Origin: Physcomitrium patens
Lineage: Eukaryota; Streptophyta; Bryopsida; Funariales; Funariaceae
DNA: 64,000 nt
NCBI RefSeq assembly: GCF_000002425.4
Contig: NC_037258.1
Location: 2,277,964 to 2,341,963 of the forward strand
Direction: 5' to 3'
Part shown: positions 50,956 through 62,831 of the stretch, in pieces
How the letters are laid out: every line of letters starts with the position of its first letter
How positions within the stretch are numbered: position 1 is the first letter of the stretch
Made by a program: the position numbers and the translations under genes
Notes under the pieces: generated by a model
What the model saw: the letters and a program-made list of their open reading frames with translations, nothing else
The model's database searches: none
What the model was told of the DNA's origin: nothing

Positions 50956-52370
50956 CAACATTTACAAGGATCCATCTTTTTTCTTTACAAAAAGTATAGG
51001 TGCATCTATTAGAGATTTAAAATATCAAATAAAATTTTTTACATGAATTTTTTTGATATAATCTTTTAATGCTAAAATTTTAATTTTTAATAGATTGTTG
51101 ATAGGGCCAAATGATGGTTGAATCCCTTCTCGAAAATTAATAGCACAATATATGATTGATGCTCCTATAATATGTTTACATTATTTTTTTGAAGTTATCT
51201 TAAAACTCCTTATTCTATTCTTAAAGAACTAATAGCAAGCTTGCTTCTTTACAAGCTAGAATTGCATAGATAAAAAATGGAATTTATTTCATAGCCATCT
51301 TTATAAAAGTCCTTGCTTTCAAAAATAAAGACTTTGTTATTGATAATTTCTTAATAGATTTTTCTCAAAAGAATTCTATAAGAAATTCAAACTTATGAAA
51401 CTTCTAATCTACACATGAATTATATCTTTTTAACCAAAAAAGTTCTAAAATGATAGGATTGGATAAGTTTCCAATAATATTAAATATTATTTTGCTACTA
51501 TAACCTTTAAATGATATTTCTAGTAGTATAGTCTCATAAATAATATTGCTTGAAGATAAAGGTCGACCATATATTATTTCCACATATATAGATTTTGACT
51601 TCAATATAAGAAGAATTTTATGAAGTTTAAAAAAAATTTCATCTAAAAAGCAAGAAAATTCTCTTAAATCTAATAAGACATTTATTTGAAGTTTTTATAG
51701 GCTAAAAAATAAAAATATAATAAAACAATGAGCAAGTTGAGCATAGAGAGAAGGACCTTAATAAATTTGAGATATTAAAATGTTTAGCCATATTATTCCT
51801 ATTGTAGTGGATTTTTTTATATTTCTAAACAATCACACTCCTAGTCTTAATTGTAGGTTGTATTTTTGGACACTTTCCAAATTTGTGACCTTCTTCACCA
51901 CAATGTAAGTATAGCTTTGTTGAAATCAACATTTCTTCTCTTTAATTATAAGAAATTTGAATTGTATTGCACCAATTTGCATAACTTGAGCTCTAAAGTG
52001 TGGAAGTAATGTATATGTTGAAGCAACATAATACAAATTTTCAATGCATTGCTTTGTCAAAGTCCATGAGCGTTAATCTTGATGACATTGAAATAATTGA
52101 TTATTGTACTTAATAGCTTAGTTGATAGCTTCATTGAGTATTTGAAGATCAAGTAATAATAATAATAGGCCTTAAATATTATTCCTTAGTTTCTAATAGA
52201 ATTGGCTCATAAGAGCTTCTTCATTCTAATTGATGTTATAGGCCAATTGTCTAAAATCAAATGCATAAATTGATGTAGCATATGACCTTTGATGTAATGA
52301 AAAAAATTTTGTTGTTTATCCATCAAGCCTTATCATGTTTTTTAAATACCTTTGCAAATACTCTTGTTAT
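50955..52370 (-). mobile_element. Element D, 5' part (RT start, protease, gag)
   Basis: Continuation of element D beyond the insertion of E: the start of reverse transcriptase (about 50960-51140), protease zone (51404-51640, with IYVEIIYGRPLSSSNIIYET), a CCHC zinc knuckle (about 51880-51920) and gag (to about 52370). The protease zone is nearly identical to that of element C (34728-34969). The 5' LTR is missing; the element stops against element F. Confidence 0.75.
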
Positions 52371-52374
52371 TGAA

Positions 52375-54860
52375 AAATTGTGACAAGCTTGAAGAATACA
52401 TAATTATACTTTATTTTTTAGAGTATATAAGTGATTTTTAAAATATAATAGATTACTCTTGAACTCAAACTTAGAAGTATCACAAGACTTATAAGAGTTA
52501 TTTTTTATATCATTAATAAGAGGATTAGAATACATACCTAATTGAACTTGCTTGAGAAAGATTGAATCAACAACCAATATTAATTTCATTATTTCAAAGA
52601 TGAAAATACTTTGGCTTCAAGAGAGTCATTTTTTTTTATCAAAAGATGCATTTTTTACTTTTGATACAAAATAAGAACCTCTAAAAAGGGCGTCTAATAA
52701 ACCTTATTATTTTTTGGATTGATTAGTAATCTTAAAATCAAATCTTGATAAAGACATGCTCCAATAGACTTAGTATCGATTCAAAACATGTGCTATCATG
52801 AAATACTTAAGGTTTTTGTAATCCTTAAATATGATGACTCAATTAAAAGTTCATTCTAAGTAATAATTCCATTCTTAAAATGAATCTATAATTATAAGAA
52901 GTTCTTTGTTATAGATCTTATAATTGATATTAGTAGCTCAAATTTTCTTAGATTAGAAAGCTATTAGATGGAGTTTATCATTTTCTTCCATCTATGACAA
53001 TACAACATGCAAGACAAAGTTGATGCAATTTTTTTCATAATAAATGCCTTAAAAAAGTTGAAATAATATAAGATTGGTATTAAAATAAATATTTTCTTCA
53101 AGGCTTCAAAAGATTCTTTGATTTCTTTAATTTATTCAACTTTTTATTTACAAGTCAAACCTCTAAATAGAACTACAATTTGAAAAAATTCTTAATGGAG
53201 ATTCTATAGTAATTGGTAAATCTTAAAAAAATTTGAATATTCCTTATTATTTTTGAAACTTTTTAATCTATGAAGGTTTGGACTTTTTTAAGATTCATCA
53301 TAAGACCATCATTTAAAATGATATATTTGAAGAAACCAACTTGAATAAGATGAAATATATATTTTTTTATCTTAACATATAATCATACATCTCTAAATTT
53401 TTGTAACATACAACAAATAAAAAATTTGTGTTCTTAGAATAGATCAAAATATTTTTTAAATAGTAAATAATTAAATCATTTAAAAATTCTCAAAAGACAT
53501 TATTTATAAGATGTTAAAAAAAAGTTGATGCATTTGTAAGTACAAAAGATATGACATTATATTCAAAATATCTACACTCGATTCAAAATGATGTCTTCTA
53601 TTCATCTCTTTCTTTGATGTATATCAAGATGTATGTTCTTCATAGATCTATTTTTATATAGATCTTAGCTTGATTCAATTAATCAAGAAGTCTTGATATT
53701 AAAAATAAAAGATACCTATTTTTTATGGTGATCTTATGGAGTCGTCAATATTCCATACACATTTGTAATGATCAATCTTTTTTCTTAACAAATAAGATAG
53801 GAGTTTCTATAAGAAATTTTGAATGGTATATAAAATTCTTAGCCAAATTCTCATCAATATATTCTTCAAATTTAGCCATGCTATTTTGTTATAAATTTTA
53901 AATTGGTCTAAGTGGCAATTGAGCTCATTCTTAAAGTTCAATGTAGTAATTAAAAGAACAATACTTTGAAAGAGTATTTATATATTTTTTTTCCAAAACA
54001 TCTTGATAATCTTAATATTAGCTTAAAATGCTACTTGAAATCTTTTTACTATTAGAAATATATGTGATATATATAATACAATATGATTTTTTTTTACAGC
54101 ATGCAAAAAAATTCTTGTATCTATAAATATGGATTTAATTGCTTTAGACTTTTTAATTTCTACTTAATTGATAAAACTCTTATTTATATTCTTGAAAAAG
54201 TCAAGACTACAAAAAATCTAATTTATTCAAATATTATACTTTTTTAGCTATGATAGACCTAAAATAATTAGATTAGAGAGACATCTAATTATATTAAATA
54301 TCACAAAGCTACTATAATGATTAATTATTACTTCTATAGGAGGGATTTTATAAATAATATTTTTGAAAGAAAATAGATGATAATCTATGATTTCTACATA
54401 AACAGATTTAGTTTTTTTTATTAAAGATATGTTATACTATTTAATGAATTGTTAATTTAAGAAATAAATTGAAGCTCATGAATCTAATAAGGCAGAAGCT
54501 TTGTGATGTTTAAGTCCTAAACTAACATCTATTATGAAATAAAAAGAAGGTATTAAAGAGAAAATAGGACCTTCACTAAGTATTGCAGAAGATTCTAGCC
54601 GCATGATTTCTATTGTAGCTAGACAAACTTGTTTTTTGACATATTATTTTTTTAACAGCCATATTCTTTATTTTGTAGTAGTATTGCTTCTTTCGACAAT
54701 ATTAAGCAGTGTACTTAGATTTTCTATAATACAAGCATAATCCTTCTTGTTGACAATGAATCCTTTCTTGCTCAAGAGAGACTACTTACTACTTAGGCTT
54801 CTAAATAGGCTTTTGTTTCTCAACAAAAACTTGTTTTTAGGTAGTATTGATATCTTTGAA
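52375..54860 (-). mobile_element. Element F: A/B-family gypsy fossil, internal part only
   Basis: Minus strand. Integrase zinc-binding region (52404-52589, close to 31114-31335 of element B), RNase H (about 52700-53080), reverse transcriptase (about 53130-53870), protease zone (about 54180-54560) and a gag nucleic-acid-binding zone (about 54590-54790). Neither LTR in this orientation is attached. Heavily decayed. Confidence 0.7.
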
Positions 54861-55244
54861 GAAAAAACTTGTGTATTGAAATACTATCAAATTTTCACAT
54901 GCCAACAAGGACTTAATTGCCAACCAGATTTTACTAGCTTTATTGTGGTATATTGCCTCTTGTTAGGCTTTCCACTTATGTTCTATTACCAAGATGAGGT
55001 CCCTACTTTGAAATTACATTTGATTAGATAAACTGAGAGATAGAGCCAACTAAGCTAAGATCTCATAAAAATCACTCATTTTCCTTCAAAAACTAGGACT
55101 CAAAATAATTGACTCCAAACTGTAAATACAAGTTCTTTTGATCAAGCTTATGATTTATGGACTTATGCTAGATGCAACTTCCTATTTATTATTCATACAA
55201 TATAGAATTTAATCTTTGCATCCAAAAAAAGATAGAAAATTATC
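54861..55244. other. Unassigned segment next to element F
   Basis: About 380 bp without recognised coding or repeat content. A plus-strand open frame spans 54747-55031 but overlaps the gag zone of element F and has no known motif. Confidence 0.35.
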
Positions 55245-55695
55245 AAAAATATACATATTTATGTTAATAATTATCTAGATAATATAAATAGATAGAAATA
55301 ATTTTTTTTTGATTAATTTGATAATATCATCTAGAAAAGCTTCTTAGAAGCTTTAGAGACATGGTTTCACGTTTATATGTGTCTATAGGTGATTGATAGA
55401 TTATAAACTTAGTCAACAAGTTAGCATCATATTACAAGTATTGGTTGCTTATAGTTGAAGTTAACCATATGGTATATGTATAAGAAACTTATCTTGTAAG
55501 TTGAGATATTTGTCTTATAAATTGGACATGTATTAGACGTCCTATAGAATGTTGTTATGTAGCCCTTAGCTAGATAGTATATATAGGATCAAGAATGAAG
55601 TCTTCTTCATTCTTGTCAATTTTTTTTATTTATTTCTAGTTTAGTTTCAAGGATCTCTAATTTTCTTATCTTTTAGCAATAGCCATTCTAGTTTT
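55245..55695 (+). repeat. A/B-family LTR, right end missing
   Basis: It aligns with the LTRs of A and B from the start (AATATACATATTTATGTTAA) through GCTTCTTAGAAGCTTTAGAG, GGACATGTATTAGACGTCCT and AATAGCCATTCTAGTT, then stops aligning at about 55695, where LINE-type sequence begins. Confidence 0.65.
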
Positions 55696-55699
55696 TTTT

Positions 55700-57469
55700 T
55701 TTGAATATATATACTTTTTTATTTCTTCTTTTGATTCGACCTCCTCCACCTTAAGAAAAAGCTCTTTTTTCATTCTGCCATCAAATTGTGACCATCAAAT
55801 TGTGACCTTCCAGATGCCGATCAAGTCGATTGCCTTTCAATCTTTTTGACTTTTTTTTTTTAACTCATGTAGTACTTTTTCATGAGCTTCTTATAAAAAT
55901 GAATCTTTTGGATGTTGTTGTAGGAGGCGTTCCGCCCAGGCTAGTATTGATCAGAGTTGCCGTACTCTATCTCTTGGGACCTTTGCTCGTGAGGCACTCT
56001 CTATTTGGCAAAAGTCCTAAATCTAGCCTATGGCGCAAACAATCCATGCTGACTACCTATTACTTCCTCAGGCGGAAGGAGGGAGTTCCTCCATCCACTG
56101 CTCCTGCATTGCGATGAGGGAGCTGCGTCTTTGAGAAAGTGAACATTAAATCTGAATTGTTGGGTACATTGTTTGCAGTTTAATTTGAGGAGAGTAAGCT
56201 GTACCGGCAAGTGATTCGAGAGGGTGCAAGGTTCTGCCAAAATCCGAACTTGGCCTCCTCTAGTTGCGGCCCACTCTCCCGCATAGGATCTGTCCAAGCG
56301 AGTGTGGGCCAGTAGGTGGGCTTTCTATTTGTTTGACCATGTGTATCTTAGCGTGTTCTGGTGATCGAAATCATCTGAGTTCCAGGGGTCTGTGAATCCT
56401 AACTTGAATATCAATAAATCCCACACTTTCTGTTCGTCCATAGATAATTTCTTTGTGTCTCTGCTGCGATCCTCGGGTTTCGTGGTCATCTTGAAATCTC
56501 CACCAAGCAGCCACAAATCTGCTTCTGGGATGTTGTTACTAATATTGTTCCAGAATTCTTGACGTTCCCGCCTTCGGTTGGGTGCTCAGTAGACCAACTG
56601 CTTTACCATCTATTGAACATGTAACCCACTGCGCTCAGTCGGGAACTAAGATTCTAGATCCTAATACTGAAAAATGTAAGGCGGCACTTAAGAGGATTGC
56701 CATACCTCAAAGTTGTTGCTTGGTGTCGGGTTTAAGAACTGCCTCATTCTAGTAGACGTGACCGTTTCATAGCCCTAAGCCTCTCATCTGATCATATAAT
56801 GTTTTGGTCATCTTGTGTTCTTGGAGAAAAATTATATCCAGTTTGGTAGTCAAAGAAGATTACTTGAGGAAGTCGTCTACTCTTCTTTTTTCCCTGTCCA
56901 AACTACTTCCCTGATTGCTGCTCCTAACTTTGAGATAGATAATATACATCGTCGAGCTTGAGGAATCATATCCAAAGGAGTATTCTAATTCCTTGTGGAG
57001 AGTGGGGGTTGAATTAGGGCTTTTAGGGATGTGGGTGGATCAAATGAGCTCCAAAATTCAGCAGGCTCTGCTGCAGGGTTGCCTGTGCTCCTCCTACTTG
57101 TATGAAAGTTAATACAATGTAACCCCTTTGCAAAATCCGGATACAGGAAATAACTATATTTGGTTCTACTAGGTTTACGTTCACCCACTCTTGCAATTCA
57201 ATGCAGGAGAGGTGTTTTGTTGGTGCGAAACCTTTTAGCACAAGTTGAGCAAGGGACGTCGCTCCCGGTTCAATCTGCAATAAGGTCTCAAGCGACAAGT
57301 TGGGGCGGTACGTGCTTAAGACCAGACGGATGTAGCGAGGCACGTACCGCCTTGGACGTGGTGGTCCAGGTGGAGATTGCGCATGAGCTGAAGTGTCTCC
57401 CAGTAGGAGCACCTCTAATCCTAAACAGCAGCCTAACTTGTTTCTAACATAGCATTTTGTAAAAAGCAA
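55700..57469 (-). mobile_element. L1-like LINE fragment: ORF1 end and endonuclease, no RT
   Basis: Non-LTR retrotransposon on the minus strand. The first part (57469-57023) reads as the end of an ORF1-type protein. The apurinic-type endonuclease follows from about 56950 down to 56100: one open piece (56516-56325) has WLLGGDFKMTTKPEDRS (the GDFN motif with Lys for Asn) and ends TWSN; the next (56297-56028) has MDRSYAGEWAATRGG and LSNHLPVQL, where the usual SDH motif carries Asn for Asp. Several stops and a frame change separate the pieces. Sequence after the endonuclease reaches about 55700, but no reverse transcriptase is present. The 3' end has therefore been lost, at a point that coincides with the A/B-family LTR. 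A 5' boundary beyond 57469 is possible. Confidence 0.7.
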
Positions 57470-58623
57470 TTCCGTGGACAGAAGAAATTAGGGTTTGGAA
57501 GAACTTCTCACACAATAGGCTGATTTTGATGTTGTTGGGACCGTCTAGCTCCTGCAATCATCCTTCACACGCTCCTTAGGTCCTTGCGTCACCATCCGTG
57601 CTCAAAATTGCTCTTAGGGTGCCCCTCCGGGCACCTGTATCTGTTTTTTGTGTCCTCTCACGTTATCCGTAAAGGCCGAGGGTCATCGTCACTATGTCCT
57701 CATATTCCTCCGGCTTACATAAACACTCACCTGAATGCTACCTGGCTTCGATTAGAAAAAATTGCACCATCCATACCGATGATCAGCATCACTTCTGGTT
57801 CTAAGAGCACATGCCAGCAAATTGGCTCAAAGGCATCTCATCAAACCATTTCACATTGAAACAAATCCTACCACAACCGCCTCAGAGATCAAGAGAATCA
57901 AAAGTGTACTAATACTGGCGATAAAAGCGGTTACTTCTAAAGTTGACCGAGTTACCGGTTTCGCTGCATCACTTAGTTCGTCTTCGATTTGTTCGTTAAA
58001 TTTCTTCGTGAATCTGCTCGTCAGCAAGAAATAACATGGACATATGTCTCTTGAAGGTAACATTATGCCTGCCAAGTTGTTATGATAACAGTAAGGGAAG
58101 CATAAGACTTTATTAATAAGGTTTATATATGCAAGTTCAAATAACACCTAGAAGTCCAAGTATGGTATGAAAATTAAATATGTTTCAAATTGGGAGCAAG
58201 TAGCAGCATATTGTTCAAGCAGTGCATTCTGTGAAGAACAATATTTATGTCCTGATGCGTAACAAATTTTTCAACCAATAGTATATTACCAGAGTGCACT
58301 GCACCAACGGTTCAGACTCTACATGGAATTGAGATCCCATATCTTGCGGAATGAATCTATTCCTGATCGTCTCAGGCTAAGGCCAAACGAAAATGTCTAC
58401 CCTAAACAATTCAAACCCATTCACTCTCATTTAGACCTAGTAATAATGGAAGCTGTTAGATCTTTAGCATCATGTGAGGAATACATCATCATCTGGAAAT
58501 CCTCGATCAAATTGAACATCTTCCATTCGAATAGAGTTGAAGATCGAGTGTGAGTTTCTCCAGTCTGCTTGTTTACGCCCGTAGATATATGGAAGTCTCA
58601 ATCCAAGGAATGATATACAAGAA
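57470..58623. other. PTH2 downstream region, including an unassigned open frame
   Basis: About 1.15 kb of balanced composition between the LINE and the PTH2 stop codon; part must be the PTH2 3' UTR. A telo-box-like TTAGGGTTT lies at about 57488-57496. A minus-strand open frame at 57851-58147 has a charged stretch (FNEQIEDELSDAAKPVTRST) and then a strongly hydrophobic C-terminal segment (about 25 residues, IASISTLLILLISEAVVVGF). I recognise no family. It could be a small tail-anchored protein, a last exon or chance. Confidence 0.35.
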
Positions 58624-61145
58624 TCACATCAACTTAAGGTGTCCAGTTACATCATCCACGAGTTCAGCAGGCCCTGTTGCATGCAAGAAGAGAAAATTTA
58701 GCACACCGGGAAAAGGAGATAGTTAAAAGATGATGGTTTGCAAAAACTCAGTGTAAAATATAAGGAATTTCACTAGGCAAACCACACGGCAACGAAATCC
58801 AAAGATCGTACAATTTCCTGTGAAATTAAATCCCACACAAAATGGAAAAATGAAGCCTGTAGAAAAAAGGAACGTTCCTAATGTCACTTCGGAAACATAC
58901 GGCATCTCGTGATGTCATTTCCAGAATTGTGAAGGATGGTATTACTCAATCATTGCTAAAGACGACCAGTAACTTACCAAGGACTGCCATCACAGTTCTC
59001 GAATCTGCAAACGTTGCAAAGACCAACCAATACATCAGTCCAAGTCAGTTCGTCACGGAGAATGTGTTTCACAAATACCCGGCTTGATCATCACCCTCCC
59101 CCGGCAAAACTTTCAAAAGTGTGAGGAACTATCTGGCTTGTATCTAAGAACAAAGCAAGCATTAAATTCTGTCACAAAAGCCACAATGTCGTTGAATAAC
59201 GTGAAGAGACAACCTAACATCATGAAAACAACGATTCAGTCGGTTTCCAGATGGATACGTACTAGGAGCAATCTGTGTCCTCCCAGCGTCAATCGTAATG
59301 TGACAAGGTAGCTTCGATTCTTTAGCTTTGACCTTCAGACCAAACATCATAAAACCCAGTTCAACAAAAGAGCTTATCCACTTCCATACACTTATGAAAT
59401 AAATTCTAACACCCTACGAAGGCAAGCTGGATGATCGTACATGAAACTTCGCAGTTGTTAATTAAATGAATAAATAAACAAAAGGATAAAAAAAACGATG
59501 ATGGATGTCAACCTTCAATGCGAGCATATCATCCTCAGACTCAACTTTAGTGACCACCTTCACCTGTCCGCAGTTTTCCCACCTGAGGATCCAAGCACAT
59601 ACTGTGGTATAAAAATCATGCATAAGGAGGGCAAAGGAAGATCGCAAAAAGGAACCAACCTGTGGGAATAGTGCAAGTAAGAAAAGAAAATATAAATTTT
59701 CAGCTAAGTATCGCGTATTGGCTTACTTAACAACAAAGCCCTACCAATGAGAAATTAAGGAGAGTACCTTTGTAAAGCTTTGGGGGCTCTGTTACAAATG
59801 TCCTTGTACAATCCTAATGTAGCATGGCTGCAACACTCCAAAGAAAATAAAGGCTTAGCATTAATGCATCCTTAGAGCCACATGAATTGCAAAAGCCAGA
59901 AACACATGGTTCATAAACTTAGAGACGTGATTTATATGAAACAAAGAAATGGCTGAGAGTAACAAACCTGCATTGAGCCGCTATCTTTCCCTTGCCCATT
60001 TTCAAGTCGTTCCTCACCACCAGCACCTATTTATAGAAGGAAAACCACGACTGTGCAGTTGTGTAAGTGGAAGTACTTAAAAATTGGTTGAGCAATCTGG
60101 TTTAAGGTGTATGTTCAGAGAATTAAACGTATTGTACAGTATCCGAGGTGAAGAAGCAAATTCATGGGGTTCAAGGGATCTGAAAAGAGAGGTATCAAAG
60201 ACACACAAACTTTATAAGGATGGCCCCGTAACCATACCCAACTCATGATATTTTAACAGTCAGGCAAGATGATCAGTTGTTAACCGTGATCCGTGTCAGT
60301 GCAGCCTACTCATCAACCCAGGAAAGCACTCTAACGCACGTTGTCAATACAAATCCTGGAGCTCAACCTTTAAAACATTAATGCATTTCACCGACAGAAT
60401 GCACGAGTAGCAGGAGATGTTATTGGGTCGATGGTAAGAGGAATTCGTTTAACTGATGTTTCCATTCATGATACTAATTTGAAGGAATACGAGGTTTATA
60501 GTCTAGGCTACTGGTAGCTGAGAGCGATCAGCTCTAAGGCGTGCCGACATTATATTTTATTAAATTCAATGTACTCAAAATTCGAATAGACCGAAGTGGA
60601 TGGCTGATAATACAACAGTATAATGCGCGCAAAGCATAAATTGCTACGGGCATCACTGTTAGACTCTGCAAGCTTTCACAGTTCCCACATTGCAGGTTAG
60701 AATCTTGATCGCTGAAAACCACAGTCTGTTATCCAGCTAGGCATTCGAGAGAAGAACTTATCCCAAGTAATTTATGTTTTTTTGTAAATGCACCTGAAGC
60801 ACGATGACCGAGGCTCGGAAAAACTGACACCATCCCGACACAGCTGCACCATCACAAACTCAACCGGACGAAACACAGGCTCACTTAACCTACCATTTTG
60901 AAATCCTCGTGAGACTCCGCGAATCGGTCCACTTCCAGAGGCTCCCGACGCCGCCTCCGTTTCTCAGGCGTAGCAGCAGCGGCAGCGGCGGATGTGACAG
61001 GAGGTGCTGCGACACCAGATTTGTGCGTCCGCCCCAGGAAATAGCCCACGGTCAGGAAGCCCGCGGCGATGGCGACGACGTGCGCGGAGGCAAGAGGAGG
61101 CAGGGCTGTGGCGTCCATGGTTTCTACCTCGCGCAGTGCCTCCAT
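58624..61145 (-). CDS. PTH2: Type-2 peptidyl-tRNA hydrolase with N-terminal membrane anchor, seven exons, complete
   Basis: PTH2 cleaves the ester bond of peptidyl-tRNAs released early from ribosomes and so recycles tRNA. Exons are 61145-60894, 60026-59968, 59827-59768, 59582-59513, 59332-59263, 59004-58978 and 58673-58624, which give 195 residues. All introns have GT-AG ends and frame is kept at every join. Exon 1 encodes MEALREVETMDATALPPLAS, a hydrophobic segment (about residues 21-40, VVAIAAGFLTVGYFLG), an Ala-rich stretch and a basic KRRRRREP linker. The catalytic domain follows: VLVVRNDLKMGKGKIAAQCS, HATLGLYKDICNRAPKAL, WENCGQVKVVTKVESEDDML, LPCHITIDAGRTQIAPNSRT, VMAVLGPAELVDDVTGHLKL, and a final Met. 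The MGKGKIAAQCSHA motif with its His and the DAGRTQIAP motif are intact. The anchor resembles that of animal and plant PTH2 proteins (for example human PTRH2, an outer mitochondrial membrane protein); the membrane used here is not shown by sequence. Confidence 0.95.
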
Positions 61146-61230
61146 CGCGATCGGTTCAAGCTCCGAGTCCTCGTGACCTCCCGGTTGCCGTTTCCATTGC
61201 CTTCAGGAAAACAGAATTAGGGTTTGGTGC
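61146..61230 (-). promoter_or_regulatory. PTH2 5' leader with telo-box
   Basis: Directly upstream of the PTH2 ATG. AAACCCTAA, read on the minus strand, lies at 61217-61225, about 72 bp before the start codon. This is the plant telo-box found near transcription starts of many translation-related genes. The leader otherwise has balanced composition. Confidence 0.55.
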
Positions 61231-62796
61231 TCACGACCATTCCTTGCTCCGCCTTCGTGCACGACACCCTCCTATGACCGCACTTTCTCTATGATCGCAC
61301 TTGTCCTATGACTAAACTTGACCTATGGCCATCTATGTGACCAGTCGTGGCATTATATATATTTTGGGGGATTGCAATTGATCACCTTTCGACTTTCTAG
61401 ACTAAAGACTCAGAGTTGTCTTTAAAAAAAGTATGGTGTCACTTTTTAATAAATAATTCAAATAACTTTCATGTGGTAACATTCTTTAATGCCAGGACTT
61501 GTTTTAAATGGAGTATTACTTAATTTAATAATTAATTTATAGTTTGAACATATATATATATATATATATATACATATCATAGCTTAGTACGTAATAAAAA
61601 TGAATTTCAAATACTTAACTATTTACATGATTTCTAATATAGTATCCTTGGCATTCTGGTTTTTCCATATTATTCTTACATGATTTTGAGAAGTGAATTG
61701 TACTGGGTTATTAAACAACATCTAAATTTAATGATGCAATATGATAAATTTAGTTTTTAAAACATGTTCATATATGTATTTTTAGAATTTTAAAGACATT
61801 AAATTATTATTTTATGTTCGACGAAATATATGTATAAATAATGTGATTGTTATTTTTTTAATATTAAATGAGCTTTCTTTTGCTAAGTATATTTCAACTC
61901 ACTTTTTTGAATACCCCGTTTGAAGTTGTAAGTAGATTTGACAATTCATAGATCTGTATGAGATTCTGACAAACATATTTCTTTCACAATCTACTGAGAT
62001 GTAGAAATTGGAATACTTTTTCAAAAATCGTATATTCCTAAATTACATACAGTTATAGTGTTTTTGAAAAGACAAATCACACAACATCTGTCAGTTTAAA
62101 GAACCAAAGAGCCAGTGACCACCATGATAATGATATTGATTTTCAAATTTAATAATAATAATAATAACAATAATAATCACAATCATCACCACCATCACAA
62201 CAACAACAACAACATCAGAATAAAAGACCAAACAACCACAATCTATGAAAAAATATTAAAAATCGCAGAAACATCAGAATAGTAGGCCTCAATACGTAGA
62301 AAATTGTTTTACAATACAATTATGTGAAAAACGTTTTTGAATATATGAACTGATTGCTTTTACTGAAAGTTTTTTTGTTCATAGATTGTTAAATTAAAAC
62401 AAAATATTCATATGTTGTTTAATGTCTTTTTCACAAATTACATTTTTTAAAACTTGTCAAATACTTTATTTCTACATTTATTTGTAGCATAAACTCTTAA
62501 TTGAAAAAAAAAAAGAAAAAAAAAGAGAAAGATAAAAAGATCGAGAGTTTTCAATTGTGGGTATTTTGAATTTATTTTAAACTTTTTTTTCATGATTTTA
62601 ATAAACTTAAGTACCAAAGTTTTCATCAACTAAATTTTTATTTTTATTTTTATTAATAATTTGTGTGGGCAGACTGAATGGGATATGTTAGTGTGATTCT
62701 GAGTCACATTGTTAGCATTACGATTTATGCTGAACATCCGTTCAAAATCATGTGTCCTTTTCTACTTCAGAATCGCTCGAACTTTAAATACATAAC

Positions 62797-62797
<1 letters not shown>
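61231..62797. other. Intergenic DNA with simple repeats
   Basis: After about 100 bp of likely PTH2 promoter the sequence turns AT-rich. A (TA)n run lies at 61550-61572. An imperfect trinucleotide tract (AAT, AAC and ATC units) spans about 62148-62217. No gene was found. Confidence 0.6.
62148..62217. repeat. Compound trinucleotide microsatellite
   Basis: Runs of AAT, then ATC/ACC, then AAC units (AATAATAATAATAATAACAA, CACCACCATCAC, AACAACAACAACAAC). It is not coding in any frame with support. Confidence 0.75.

Positions 62798-62799
<2 letters not shown>

Positions 62800-62830
<31 letters not shown>
62800..62830 (+). repeat. Poly(A) tract of about 31 bases
   Basis: An uninterrupted A run following AT-rich DNA and followed by sequence of balanced composition. 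It could be the tail of a retroposed sequence on the plus strand or a simple homopolymer; no target duplication was identified. Confidence 0.6.
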
Positions 62831-62831
<1 letters not shown>

